A DNA stretch of 64,000 nucleotides from Hyaloscypha bicolor E (GCF_002865645.1 NW_020194628.1:620001-684000), one strand, 5' to 3'. Counted from the first letter of the stretch, positions 35,712 through 48,496 are shown. Translations and numbers: made by a program. Notes: generated by a model not told the origin, from the sequence alone.

Positions 35712-37388
35712 TTCGTTGATGTCAATTGCCAGTTCTGCAAATTGAAACAACAATTGATGATAAAACCGATGTGATCAATCGATCGAGGAGACTCAGGAGA
35801 GGGGGTTTGCCCGATTGAACGAAGAGGGTTTCTCTGTTACCACGAAGAAAACATGCCGTCTCACGACGTCAAATGCAAAGCTGGAGCCTAATCATATAAA
35901 CAAAGATGCAGCAACCGATAAGAGAAAGCTCGTGTTTCAATAAGGTGGGAAAGTAACGTGCACACGTTTGACAACAAAGCAAAAGGGCAGCGAATGTGGC
36001 CTTACGGCGCAGAATCCCCCTGTGTAGAAGAGAGAGCGAGTCAAATTATGCTCTCCACTCACGGACGGCCTTTTCCCGACGAGGTTGTGCGTCTGCCGTT
36101 CACGGCACTGTGCCCTCGCCAAGGGGGGACCGGTCTGGTGCTCTTTCTCGGCCGCACTTGCGAATTCGACTAAGTTGTTCAACACAAGATTCGGCAATCT
36201 CACTGGAGCAGGATCGCGGTCGTTCTCTCACTTACATTGTTTACGGCAAATATCTCATTGGGGCTCATGCAGTTTACCGCAATTTGTTTTGTGACGCCCA
36301 ATATTCCAATAAAGCAGCATCAATCTTATGACACGCGGAGATCATGGAGTTCTGGGGAAGGTAGTTGAGGTTAATTGGATGTGTTTGGATGTGTCCAGGG
36401 TGGTTTCAGGGGACAAATGCTGCTGCCTTAAGCTTCCGGGCTATCGCTTATTGGCATAGTCACCTGCAACCCCCTGAGTGGAGGTTACCTACGGGCGATA
36501 TGAAAAGAAAACACGGGTCTCTGTGGCTGTGGTTCGAACTGCCAAATTTAATTATCCTCGTGTTTCCTGAGCTCACACGAAGCAATTTACTTAATGCGTT
36601 GGCAAGTGAACGAAGCACATTCCCTCCATCCAAAGAAGCACCATCACCGGCACAAACCAACGGTGGGAAACCACAGTGCGTGGCAATCTCAAAGCTTCCT
36701 AATGGAACAGAAAAGAGAAGTATCAGACAAATGCAATCGACGAGAGAATCCCGAACTACCATATCGGCAGCAACTTCCGACGTGGCACAATATGAAGCAT
36801 GTGCCCTGCTACATCTCTATCTCTCGCCAACTAGCGATGGACGACTTCGAAAGCACTTCTTTGATTTGGTTCCTGTCTTCAACCCCCCAACTAGACTTGG
36901 TACATCCTCCGCCTCACAAAAAGGAAACCCGAGCATCAGAATTCTCTTTCTTCTGAGAGCACAGAGGGTCTATGGACGCCGCCTCAGAGCGGTGCCTCAA
37001 TTTTCAAGCGGGGCGGAAATCAGGCACCTGTTTAACGACCAACGGGATCTGCAGCTGGCAAGCCATCCCGTTTCGCCAGGTCCATCCATGGTCGAAGACA
37101 GATAAGATATTCGTTCTTTTGCCAGATGCGAACCTTTGCGCAGCTCTCATGAGGTGCGGGGGGTGTTGTATCAAATGATTCTTCAGCCGACCCAGCCTCA
37201 CCCGAGGGAATTACTGTAGGGGAGCGCATGCATGCGAAACGTCAAGAAACTCCAAATGCTGAGCGAAACTCAAAACAATGCCGAGAACGTGACTGTACAA
37301 GAAGAACGAGCGGACAATAACATCTGCAAAGCAAAGAAACAAGACGCCACAGGGGCTCAGACATACAAGATGCATTGCCAATGTATAA
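35712..37388. other. Intergenic region, ABC transporter to CLC
   Basis: About 1.7 kb. The ABC gene's promoter is at the left edge and the CLC gene's 3' end at the right. The longest open frame (36365-37105, plus strand) has no domain, lacks splice signals and is overlapped by rival frames, so it is not called as a gene. Confidence 0.55.
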
Positions 37389-40304
37389 TCACAATATAGG
37401 TACATCATTCGCAGGGCTTGTGGGCGTCGTATCCACACTCTCTCCGTCATTATTCAACAAACCTCTTTCCTCGCCTTCTCCATCTTCTCGTGCAAGACCA
37501 GTCGTGACATCTGTTCCCATCGTCCTCCTCGTTTCTTCTGCCCCATTCAGCACATACCAGACGTCTTTCTTCGTCAATATTCCTTGCAAGACTCCTTTAT
37601 CGCTGAATAAGACGTAGCGAAGCCCGAGTTTTTGGAAGTAGTTAGCCGTGAGAAGGAGACTTGAGCGGGATGGGAGAGTGAGGGGTGTTTGGTCCATCCA
37701 AGGCCGGAGGTCGAGTGTCGTACTTGGGTCAGCGAGGGGTTGATGGGAGAAAAAGGCTTCTGTCTCTGGTGGGAGAGAGCGCGGTGTTTGTGTTGCTGAT
37801 TGTAGATTGTATTCAAGTTCGGCTCGTGAAATGTAGCCGAGAAGAATAGCTTCCCTCGGATCTGAGATCACTGGGAAGCCACGATAAGGCTGCGTTGCCA
37901 ATATATGTGTGAGGCTTGCGATTGTGTGGCCTGTTGCAGTCAAGACTATAAGGTCTTCAATCCGAGTCATGATTTGGCTAACCGGTATGTCGGGTATGAG
38001 CGCTTCATCGCTGTTATCTAAAAAGGGATATTCGTTGAGTTGGATCCAGCTTTCGTAGATCCCCTTCTTCCCAAATGCATCACCAACCCATTTGCTGATC
38101 ATGACTGCAATCATGATAGGGAGGACGTATGTGAGAGCTCCTGTTAGCTCAAACATGATAACGACAATAGACACTGTCATTCGAGTGACGCCTCCGAGAG
38201 CTGCAGCTGCACCAATGATGGCATACGTCCCAGGCGTAACACAGGGAATATCTGGTTCGCAAGACGCGAAGGGAAAGAATGTTGGGTGATTATGCACCCA
38301 AATTTCCATGACGATGCCCACGGCTCGACCGAAAAGTGCACCAATTGCCATTGAAGGCAAAATTATGCCAGCTGGTATTTGCAACCCGAAAGTTATTGAT
38401 GCCAAGAAGAAACCGAGTATGGCGGCAAATATGAGCAGGAACACGGTGTTGGCCGTAGCCGATCCCGTTTTGCAGAGTCCGAATTGGTCATCTAGGACCT
38501 TGGAACACTCTGCGAACAAGGAATACACGAGCTCGGACGACTGTGCCCGCATGTAGAAATTCGGGTAGTTGACCAGAGCTGTGAGTAATGCAACGAGCAT
38601 TACTTGTATCACGGGTCCAGGCAGCCATTTAGCTGCTTTCTTCCACTGAGCGACCTTCATGTTCGCTTTGATGAACAACCCGCCATATATGCCCTAGAAA
38701 ATGTTAGAAGGGCGATATGACTAAGAAAAATGTCCTATTACTTACACCAAAGACTCCCAATATTGCATAGGGAACCATTTCGAATCCATGCCAGCCCGAG
38801 CTATATGTGACTTGATACAACACAAGCTTTCCACTGCGAAATGGGTCCAAGGCTTGTAAGGTGACCGCTGCAGTCATGGCACAGACGAAACTCTGCCACA
38901 TGGTTTTGTCCGGGAAATAGTAAGATAGTTGCTGCATTCGGTCAGTCACTACTTCAGGTGGCTTGTGGATCGAGATTTACTTCAAGACTGAACAGAACTC
39001 CGCCGATGGGAGATCCGAATGCAACAGATATACCCGCTGCAGCGGCAGCAGATAGGACTTCGCGTTTTCGAGCTGTTCAAATTAGACATGGTAGCCAAGG
39101 TGTAACACATAAGACGACTGACCTTCGTTGTCATTTATACTACCGAACAGTTTCATGAAAAGGTTTGCGCAGCAACACGCAACATGCACAAGTGGTCCTT
39201 CTTTCCCAAGCCACATCCCCGACGCAACTGCGAGGCACTGCGATTGTCAGAATGACGGCAAAGGAACTTCCATATATGCACTTACCAGTCCTAAGGACTT
39301 GATTGCCAAAGTCCAAACACCCATAAAACGCCGAATCACGAAGCCTCCCAATACCGTTTTGATCTCAGGGATTCCACTATGTTTTGCGTATAACGCGAAC
39401 TCTTTCACCAAGACGCTCGCAGATATAGCAAATAACACCTTGATTTCATCAGCATATCACGACGATGACAAATCGAGGTGGGACGTACCGAAAACATAAT
39501 GAAGAAGAAATATTCTATAGACCATTTACCTCCCTTCGAGTTTATATGCAATGCAAGACTCCAAGGAACCCAATCTCCACATTGCGCCAATTCATCATAT
39601 CCATAACAACAGAAATACTTGTTCAGGTAAAAATGCCCGCCGCCTTCTCCAGCTGAGCAGTAACCTGTCTTCGCATCCCCCAGCCAGTCGCTGGCGACGT
39701 CAATCGATGCAGCGAAAACACCTGCTGCAAGGCCGGTCAAGATGAGGAGAATCCAGACCTGGCTTGCATCCCAAAATTGTACCGCATACCCAAGTAGACC
39801 CGACGCACTCGAATACAACGTTCGCAGACGCTGTCGTTCTTTTGTGTATTCAAAAATCCAATCGATTGCCGTCAAATCCTGGTATCCAACTCTTCGACCC
39901 GGCCCCTCAACATACCAATCCAGCGGCCCCCCATCTTTTGAATTACTTCCCGCATTTCTTCCCATCCCAACTGTATCCAATCCCAACAGTCTGCAGGTAT
40001 CCAAGGTCGGTGTGCCGCCGCGGATTGGTGAGGGTGTAGCTTGCCGCGAGTTCGAGCCGTTCCCAGAGATAGCTGACAAGAACCGTGAGCCGGCTGTTTG
40101 CTTTTGCTTCCGTTTGAACGATACTATATCCTCGCTATCTGCTTCGAGTGGATCGTCCGTAAGTAAGCCCTGGTCCCCAGGGGAGCTTGCCGCGTCATTA
40201 TCGCTATCCTCATCGATTGCAGCTGGTTTCGGCGGACTCCGACTCGAGGAAGATGAGCCTGCTTGCTCCAATGGATGAAAATATCCAGCTGATGAGCTCG
40301 CCAT
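37389..40304 (-). CDS. CLC-family voltage-gated chloride channel/exchanger with CBS domains
   Basis: Predicted 888 aa from six exons: 40304-39489, 39438-39286, 39237-39123, 39072-38981, 38931-38746 and 38693-37389. The N-terminus (about 1-120) is Ser-rich and disordered. The CLC membrane core follows: [13 protein letters not shown] (anion selectivity), [10 protein letters not shown] with the gating glutamate E336, [13 protein letters not shown], then [15 protein letters not shown]. Glutamine 393 occupies the position of the internal proton glutamate found in CLC exchangers. ALTYVLPIM holds the inner-gate Tyr. Two CBS domains follow (IPVSQIMTR...GFPVISD and the C-terminal KDVWYVLN). Yeast Gef1 is a Golgi/endosomal relative. 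The Gln suggests altered or lost proton coupling, which is inference. Start is the ATG at 40304. It is divergent from the neurochondrin gene. Confidence 0.93.
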
Positions 40305-40522
40305 ATTCACACATCTACGGGTGGTTGTCGTTGGCGCATGGTTGTTGGGAGTGAGGTTAAACTGGTACTCGTAGTCGAGGCTGAAGGCTGACGCATTCGG
40401 CGGATCTCGGGGCCGGATTCAGCCACTCCTTCGCAGAAACTTTCTTCCGCTCCGTGCGAGTTAAACATCAAAAACTTCCCTCGCCCGTAACTGAACAAAC
40501 TTTGCACTGATTGCGGCCAACA
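40305..40522. promoter_or_regulatory. 218-bp divergent promoter, CLC and neurochondrin
   Basis: Only 218 bp separate the start codons of two divergently transcribed genes, so promoters and leaders must overlap or be very short. No TATA box is apparent. Confidence 0.6.
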
Positions 40523-42598
40523 ATGAGTGACCTTCCAACATATTCCGTACATCCCGGGGAGTCACCCTTGGAGCCAAAGGGTGGCCTTGACCCGTCATCT
40601 ACCATGGGAAAAATGAAAGACCTCCTTCAGGCGAAAGATGACACGTCTAGATTCGTTGGGCTCGCTCTTCTGAAGTCTGTCCTTGACAATGGACAGCTTG
40701 CCCAAGACCCCGAGAACTTGCGGTCGCTGTGGGAAGCCTTGTCTCCAAAGTTTCTTGATCGTCTGCTTCGAGCTCCGCAGAGTGAGAAAGTCAACAAAGC
40801 AGAGTCCATGGACATGGTCGACTTAGCAGTGGCTGTTCTGCACACATTTACAATTCTACTTCCAGCAGAATCACGAAAACAAAAGCAACTGACAAGGCGG
40901 GCAGGTTCTTTGGCCAAGGCAGTGGTGCGGAGGTATATTCCAAACCCGAGGTCTTCATCGAACTGTCAGCTGACTTGCTCCCAGTTCTGCCGAGACCACG
41001 AAGCTCATTTTACAGACTCTATTGACTATTGTCAGTCAGCCAGAAGGTGCTGTGGAGCTGCTACATATCCAGGATATCTCCTCGTTGATCGAAATAGCTA
41101 ACCATTGCCCACTCGTGCTGGAGGTTGTCAAGTACATGTGGCTGAATGCATCTACCATACCAGACGAGATTCAAGCGGTCCGGGCAAATGTCGACAAAAT
41201 CATTCCATTACTGGTGGTTGTATTTAAAGGGACCGATGCAGTCACTTTCATCAGTTTTCTTGGAGACTTGCTCCCTAAACTAGACCAAGAAGTAAGTTCG
41301 CCAAGGGTCAGCCGTGTCAGCCTGATTCTGACCACCAGCAGGCTCTACTAGGGAACTCGAAATGGCTCAAGTCTCTAATCTTGCTTCTACGAAATCTCAT
41401 CACAAGCAAACCCACAGTGGCTGGCAGAGCAGCATACACTAAACTTGCTGCTGCGCTTCTGCAAGCGTACCCAGCCACATGCCCCGAACTTCTGTTCAAG
41501 GATGACACTTCAAGCACCGTGGATAGCAAACCTTTCTCATATCTTTTTGTGAATCTCTTGTTAATAGATCTTCGCTCTTCGTTTCCTTCGCTGCTGGCTC
41601 AACTAAATAGCTCCGATTATGCATCAACTTCGCAGCGATTGGCAGCGGCATTTGATGTGCTTTCGAGTTTCATCGGCTTTCTCGTCCGGAGTCTGGATGA
41701 CGAGGGAATTTCATCCGGGTACAGTCTGGCACCTGACCTTCTACTGAAACTTCGAAAAGATATCGCAGAAACCATGTCCCTCACAATCGAATATCTTCGC
41801 GACCGGTGGGATGCGTCTGTTGCTGGGGTCTCTGGTCTTCACCCAGAAGCTCGTACTAGCACCGCTGCGACTTCAGAGGGTACTAGACTCACCCTGACAT
41901 GGGAATTGATGAAAGACAATGTCAACGCCGACCCCTTGATTCTTGCTGGAATTCGAGCTCTTGCAATATGGATCCGCGAAGACGAGAACGAGAATTTGAG
42001 GAACGAGAGTGCTGGGCTTATGGATATGTTTTTAGAACTGTACAAATCTGGCTTTCAAAGTAGTTTGGACTTTAAATACCCTGTTCTCCTCGCATTGGAG
42101 GTTATCCTGAGCGCAGAAGAGAGTGTTGAGATCTTTCTTGGCCAAACGGGCTGGGAAATCCTCTTCCTGGATCTGAAAGCCATCGTCCAGCAGACTTCAG
42201 ACGAAAATGCTCCAAGGGATGCATCCGCATCAGCTGAAGTAAATCGAGGACTTCAGGTCGTCCGAGTTTTACTCGCTGTAATCGATTCCCCAACCACACC
42301 TTTCCCGAGGGAGGACTGGATGGCCGTCGTCACAACCACAGCTGCCATGAAGATTTTGAGCAGTATTCCTCTCCCGATCATTCTTGAGTTTCAAATCGCG
42401 ATGCTTCAGCTATCCACCGCATTGCTGTCCAAAGCTTCAGGTGGCATGATGAAGCGTTATATTACCAGCTACGCAGCGCTTTCGGGACTTGTGAACCAGC
42501 TGAAGGCTCAGACGAACGACATGACAGACGAATTTGAAGCAGCGGAGCTTCGTGGCTTGTTGGAAGATGTTTCTCTGGATCTTTGGAATTTGCGGTAG
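40523..42598 (+). CDS. Neurochondrin-family protein
   Basis: Predicted 657 aa from exons 40523-40932, 40985-41291 and 41342-42598. Intron 1 (GTATAT...CTGACTTGCTCCCAG) is needed to join KAVVRS to SAETTKLILQTLLTIVSQPEG. Intron 2 (41292-41341) joins LDQE to ALLGNSKWLKSL. The protein is all-helical and HEAT/ARM-like, with family motifs such as SRFVGLALLKSVLDN near the N-terminus, FLDRLLRAP, VLEVVKYMWLNAS, and a C-terminal helical region ending in LEDVSLDLWNLR. Neurochondrin is cytosolic. In animals it affects neuronal signalling and interacts with G-protein-coupled receptors. The fungal role is not known. Start is the first ATG, in MSDLPTYSVHPG. Confidence 0.87.
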
Positions 42599-43220
42599 CA
42601 TCGATGGGGGTGGCTCTTCTGTTGCTGCCATCTCCAATGAACGACTTTTGGTATCACTCAGTAGACAACGAACGTCTCGGAAATACTTATCACAAAACGC
42701 GACACGACTAAACCCATGAACGACTCCCTTGAACGAAAAGGTACACTCCGAATTATTTGTTACCCTGCAATGGCCGAGCTAGTCAACTTCTCCTCTTTAG
42801 ATTTAAGTCTTCGCAAGATTGATTTTCCATCTCTATTGATCATTGCAACGTGAGAGACAAAAGCCCCGCCACTCGTTTCCTGTTATCCTATGTGCAGGTG
42901 GCCATTTAAGAAGCTTCTTCTCTAAACTCCCGCCGGTCATTTGAAGACCACTACCTTCCAAAGCCCCAACCCTTTCCGAACATTGAACTTTCCTTCCCAG
43001 TCTTGACTCTTGAGGACTTTGCAAACTTAGTGGCGTTTTAGTTGTCCGCCGCGAGATTGCCTGCCAATCATGACGCCCTGCAAAGCGGATTGCAAGGCTT
43101 TCATCTGCAGCCACAACACCAATATCTGAGACATCGAACCATCCCAGCACAGCCTCAAATCTCGAATACTCATCTCATTTCATCTCTGTTTCCTGCCTCT
43201 TCTCGTCACCGCTATCATTG

Positions 43221-43346
43221 ATGAGCAATACCGATACTTACGATGGCGAGCACCTCAGAGGCTGCCCTGCTCGGACAGGTCGAGCCACAACGGTCTCTTG
43301 GCGCTTGGGAGAAGGCAAAAGCCCGCTTCTTGGAAGGGCTGGATGA
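43221..43346 (+). promoter_or_regulatory. Upstream ORF overlapping the NLR start codon
   Basis: An ATG 22 nt before the NLR start opens a 41-codon frame in a different phase, ending at TGA 43344-43346 inside the NLR coding region. If both ATGs are on the mRNA, scanning ribosomes that use the first would bypass the NLR start. Whether transcription starts upstream of 43221 is not known. Confidence 0.5.
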
Positions 43347-46300
43347 CGCAGAAAAGGCAACCTTCACTGAGGCCACAGCAGAAAATATCTTTTACGCCGC
43401 CAGTAACGTCCAAAGAGATGATCATAGGGACAGCAAGACTCGCTCACTACTCGAAAGCATGCAGCCACTCATCTCTGCGGTCGGTGATTATGGCAAGGCT
43501 ATGGATACGTTTGCGAATATTTCCTCTCTGTACCTCGCACCTATCTGGGGGAGCATCAGGGTTGTTCTAGTAATAGCGAGCAGCCATGGTCGATTCTACA
43601 ACAGGATGGTAGATACGTTTGGACGCATCGGCGATATTCTGCCCCGGTTCCGTAAGTGTGCTGCTGACCCTTGGCGACGAAGCGACTGTACTGAAGAGAA
43701 CATTCTAGGAGATTATCAGAGAATCTTTGATTCAGAGAAACATCAACGATTCACGCAGGCATTATCCGTTGCTTATCTTGACATTATTTCTCTCTGCACG
43801 GAATTCAAGACGCTGCTGAGAAACCAGAAGAAGTCGGCCGCGAAAAGGATCTTTCAGCCGTTGTCCCTAACCTTGAAGGTACATTTAGAAGATGCTATCG
43901 TGAGATTCAGAAAGCATCGTAAGGCAGTTGACAAAGAAGCGGAACTGTGCCACATGATCGAGGAGAAAGAGGCTAGAGACCTGGTCGTGAGAAACCACGC
44001 AGCAGCCGAGGCAAGAAAACGACGTGAGCATGCCTTGCACAATCTGGAAGCTCTTGTGGCTGACAGGTTTTAGAGAATCGACAGAAGACTCTACTGTCCT
44101 CATTATCGAAAACAGATAACGAATACAAGCATCGACGCATGCAAAGAATTCGACACAAAGGAACAGGGGAATGGTTCAAATCCTCAGACGAGTATAAGGC
44201 CTGGTCAAGTTGTGCAATCGCTGCGATCCTTTGCTTGTATGGAATACGTGAGTCATCCATTGACTCCTTCTGCTGTTACTCTTGAGCTGACCAACCTAAG
44301 CTGGATGCGGCAAGTCCGTCCTCATATCGAGTCTCATCGATGAAATGCTTGCAAAGGACAACTCAAACACTGGACGAAATATAATGTTCTATTATTGCGA
44401 CCATGCAGACAAACGGACATTAGATCCTGTCAACATCTTCAGCAGCCTCGCTTTGCAACTGTTGCGCACTTTAGGCGAGTTGCCAACAACCCTCTTAGAA
44501 ATGCTGGAGAGGATTTGCCAGGATAGCTTGACAGTCGATCTGGAAGATGTCTTGCATCTCCTGCTAAAAGCCATTGAAAGAGCCATGTCAGCGACCATTG
44601 TAATTGATGGTTTGGATGAGGTCGATGAGAACGATCGAAAGCTCATTTTTCACCACCTCAGAGACATCGCTACACGAGCAACCCCACCAATAATCAAAGT
44701 CCTCGTCGCCAGCCGAGAAGATACGAGTTACTTAACTCAAGTACCGGATGCTGCTCTGTTTAAACGTCGTATTGGAATCGACGTTGTTGCTGGTGACATT
44801 GACTGCTACGTCAAGCATGCCATCCGAGACCTGATCAATAGGAAAGAATTGGTGATCGGTGATCCTGCTCTTGAAGAAGAAATCTTTGGGGCTCTTTCCA
44901 AAGGAGCGAAGGGCATGTGAGTGGGACGAAAGTCCCTTTACCCAGTGTCTTTAACTAATACCCGGGCAGGTTTCTTTGGGTGAAATTCCAGCTCGACGAT
45001 TTGTGCCGTGCGGAGACCGACAGTAGTATTCGAAAGGTATTGCAGAACCTTCCTCGCAACCTCGGCGAGACCTACGACCGCCTTCTCACCCGCATCGATA
45101 ATGCCGAGCAGCGAGAATACGTCAAAAGGATATTTATGTGGATCATTTGTGCCAGACGACCCCTTGAAATCGAGGAACTCCGAGAGGCAATTGCCTTCAC
45201 CATTGAAGATGACCATTTTGATCATACCAAAATTCCCAATGACCTGAATCGACTGGCAAGGGCCTGTGGAAACCTCATTGTTATCGACGACGATAAAAAT
45301 AGCATTCAAATAGCCCACTATACTGTGGAGCAGCATCTTCTCAAAGAGGACGGATACAAACCAGCATTGCTCCACTTCACCAGAGCACAAGCCAGCGTTG
45401 AGGTCGGCAAAGTTTGCGTGGCCTACCTCTCCTTCTCCGACTTCGAGTTGCAGCTCACTCAGTACGAAGACACCACTACTTCAAAATTAGCCGCTTTGGA
45501 GGACGTAGTGAGAACGCAGTCGATGCTTCCGCCAAATTCCCAGACAGCAAAATTGGTCAAAACACTGAAGTGGTTTCGTGGGAGTCCGGAAACTTCAACC
45601 AATATCCGATTTGATCGATATGTTGCTGGCGGGCTGAAGTGGAGGAAGCCTGCGGACTCACTCAAGTCGAAGTATCGGTTGCTGTCGTACTTAGCGGAGA
45701 ACTGGTTGCATCATAACACGATAATTGGGAATGTGAGGGAATCTCGCCCTTGGAGCCCTCGCCATCTTTGCCTTTTCGAAAATCTGGTCCTTGAAAAGAG
45801 AGGTTCACTCGATATCAGACCGTGGGATTCGATTCCGCTTCGGTGTATAGGATTCCCCTTTGTCCTGCAAATCGGATGGGCACTATCGACAAACCATCTC
45901 CCCTTACTACGTACCATCTCAAAAAATACTCGCGGAGGTAGTATAGGCGATTATCTTGAACACGCCACGAAGGCGTTTATCGAGTTCTCCTCCACAAGCT
46001 CTGGAGATGATCTACAGTCTCTCAGAGGATTTAGCGGACGCTCAACTGAAATTTGGCCCAACTCGGAGGACTGGGAATGCTGGCTATACAACTGTGTGCT
46101 TAAAGCATCCAATCAATCATTCACCGATGTTCTGGAGTTCTGCTTCTCAGTTCGGGCCCAATACCCAGCATCCAATGCATCCGGAACACACCACCTTCAG
46201 ATAACTTTCATCAGACATCTCCTACTAGATGCCGCTACTCACTCGGCAACTTCAGTTGTTGAAGTTCTCGCCAAGATCGTACGGACTTGGCCTGCGGGCA

Positions 46301-47286
46301 TGCGAAGCGAGTTGAGGGCAGCCACGAAAATCACCGATGCCGCATCCAATGCGCTTGAGATGGCGTTCCTCTCAAAATCCGAGCATCTGATGGAACTTCT
46401 TGCGTCGCTTGGATTTGAAGCATCAGCATCATTTAAGGAACGTCTTTTACTTGGCTCAAGTCTGCCGGAAGCCTTGAAGTCATATGATGTGGAGAATGTT
46501 AGGTGCTACCTGAGGATATTCGGTGCCACGAAGTCATCCCTGTCGAATATCGAATGCTGCCTTCATAAAACTAGTGGATCCACCGCTGCTGCAGGTGCCC
46601 GAGTATTAAAGTTTTTGGTTGATTCTGCTGCTAATTCTATCAGTTCTGGCGCGAGAACCTTAGGATCGCACTGGATACGGACCCTCAGGGATGGTAGCAT
46701 TGACGACCAGATCAATGTTCTTCTAGCGGCTGGAAAGTACAGCTACTTCCCTCACGCCAGCTTTCATGGCAAGTGGCTTCTTTTTGATGCGATCATCGAA
46801 AACAAGCCTATTCGACTTGATCTGTTGCTCCAGAAAAGGGTGGATATTTATGACCTGTGGGAATTGCTTACAAATGAGCAAGTAGATACATGGGCGCAAT
46901 TTGGCCAATTGGGGAGAAAGCGCATACTCAAGGAAGGGCACCTCTCGCCTTTGTGCTTTGCGATTCTCTACGACAGGAGCCACATGATCGAAAGACTCCT
47001 TGCAAGTGGTGGATCTGTCGATGGCCCTTTCCCTGGTCGCGAACTCGCACCGATTCATTTCGCTGCCATGTCAGATTCCCTTGAATCGTTCAAGTGCCTT
47101 GAGAGTCATGGCGCAAATCTGTCACTGACGGACGGGGAAGACCGAAATATGATGGACTACTTGCTCGATAATGACGCGAGAAAGGCGCTTGATAAATCGC
47201 TTCTTCACTATCTGGTCGAGCACCGCAAGTCTTACTTGCAATATTCCTGGAGTCGCAATCCCGCATTTATAAATCGGAAGGTGTAG
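43243..47286 (+). CDS. Fungal NLR: DUF7708-like, NACHT and ankyrin-type C-terminus
   Basis: Predicted 1,279 aa from exons 43243-43986, 44085-44247, 44301-44916 and 44970-47286. The N-terminal helical domain (about 10-240) matches the DUF7708 pattern: YGKAMDTFANISSLYLAPIWG, IASSHGRFYNRMVDTFGRIGD, ILPRFR. The NACHT NTPase (about 295-460) has Walker A GIPGCGKS (301-308) and Walker B TIVIDGLDEVDE (about 400-411), then FLWVKFQLDDLCRA and LPRNLGETYDRLL, which are typical downstream. The C-terminal half is helical and ends in degenerate ankyrin repeats (about 1160-1245: HLSPLCFAILYDRSHMIERLL, PIHFAAMSDSLESFKCLESHG). Such STAND proteins act in non-self recognition, incompatibility or cell death, and ligand and effector are unknown. 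The first intron (43987-44084) was chosen by frame. A shorter alternative at the CGAC/GTGAGC donor breaks the frame. Confidence 0.9.
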
Positions 47287-47540
47287 ATAGGGGATAAGGT
47301 ATATTCAACTGTCCTCCCGGCCGCCAGCCACGATCGATTACACATCAATAATCTCGTGGGAGCGTTTGTTATCTACCGCAAGGTCTTCTCGAAGATGCAA
47401 AGACTCTCAAAAGTGATATCAACAGGGCACACAGGCATGGGCGTAATTGAGCGTGTGATGGGTCATCCAAGATCATCCTCCACTCCTACATTATAGCAAT
47501 TTCGCGTTGAAGCAAGGAGTTTGCAGTCAGCCAAGGGAAT

Positions 47541-47881
47541 GAGTATGTCAGGCACCAGTGTCTCCATCTTTCGTAAAGAAAACCTTTCAGACGTTGAAAC
47601 AGGATTCCAGATCACCATTGCAGAATGCCAGTTTGCCGCTCCAAAGGCAAATCAATGGAGAGCCGGCTTCCTCAACGATTCCAACATGGTTCGAAGATTG
47701 CGAGAGAGCCACTCTCGAAGATCTACCAGTGTCAGTGAAGTTGAACTCGTTCTCCCCGTCGGAAATCGAACCGATACATCTTCCCAAGGAGTGCAAGAGG
47801 TTGATAATTAGGTTCGGTTACCTATCAATGGAGGTGAACCATCTGAAAGGGGAGTTAGGGGCGTGTTATTGTTACAGCTGA
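47541..47881 (+). pseudogene. Coding-like fragment after the NLR gene
   Basis: Stop-free frame with no good initiating ATG (a GTG or an unseen upstream exon would be needed). It includes PTWFEDCERATLEDLPVSV and CKRLIIRFGYLSMEVNHLKG, which have the composition of real fungal protein. No family is recognised. It might be a 3' exon of an undetected small gene or a relic. Confidence 0.25.
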
Positions 47882-48263
47882 GGTTGCATTCTTGTTTGGA
47901 GTGGATGGTGAGGCTACTATCATTATCGACAATCGGAGGAAAATCATACGAGTCGGAGGAAAACGAGATGGAATCTGATGGATCTGGGGAGAAGGATATG
48001 GGCCAGAAGAAAGGAAGGTGGGCTCGGTCGAAATGCATCGGTATCTCTAAGGTACCAACTGACCGGGACAGAGAGAACAAATATATGAAGCAAGGGACGC
48101 TTGTTCAAGAGAGGGATGACACAGGTTTCGATTAGGAATGAATATAGGGGTGAAGTCCGGAAGGCCTAAATGTCACCATCATACATCGATTCCAATATCC
48201 CTTACCGAGCTTATGCCTCGAGAGCCACAAGGTTTTTGTGCCTCGTCATTTCAGAAGAAAACT

Positions 48264-48291
48264 TTTTCTTTCCTTTCCTTTCCTTTCCTTT
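48264..48291. repeat. TTTCC microsatellite
   Basis: About five tandem TTTCC units in non-coding DNA. Confidence 0.85.
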
Positions 48292-48496
48292 GTATGCTAT
48301 ATATTGGTCATTTAGGCTCAGCTTTATAGCCACCTTAGGAGGCTCTACATTCTATGACTAAATCAATCAATCAATCATTGGCCGACGTTATACGGCAGAC
48401 GAGTACGAGTCACAAAAAGCCCTGCGCCTTCTTCCAATACCGATGAATTCAGCAACTCCACGTCAACCATCTGCTTATCCCAACCAACCTTTGGAA

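Noticed and set aside
36365..37105. 246-codon plus-strand open frame between the ABC transporter and CLC genes
   Set aside because: No domain, no signal or membrane pattern and Ser/Arg-rich chance-like composition. It is overlapped by antisense frames and its start is weak.
43982..44075. NLR intron using the better-looking donor after CGAC (GTGAGC)
   Set aside because: Puts the next exon in a frame that stops after about 15 codons. The upstream GTGAGA donor keeps KTLLSSLSKTDNEYKH in frame.
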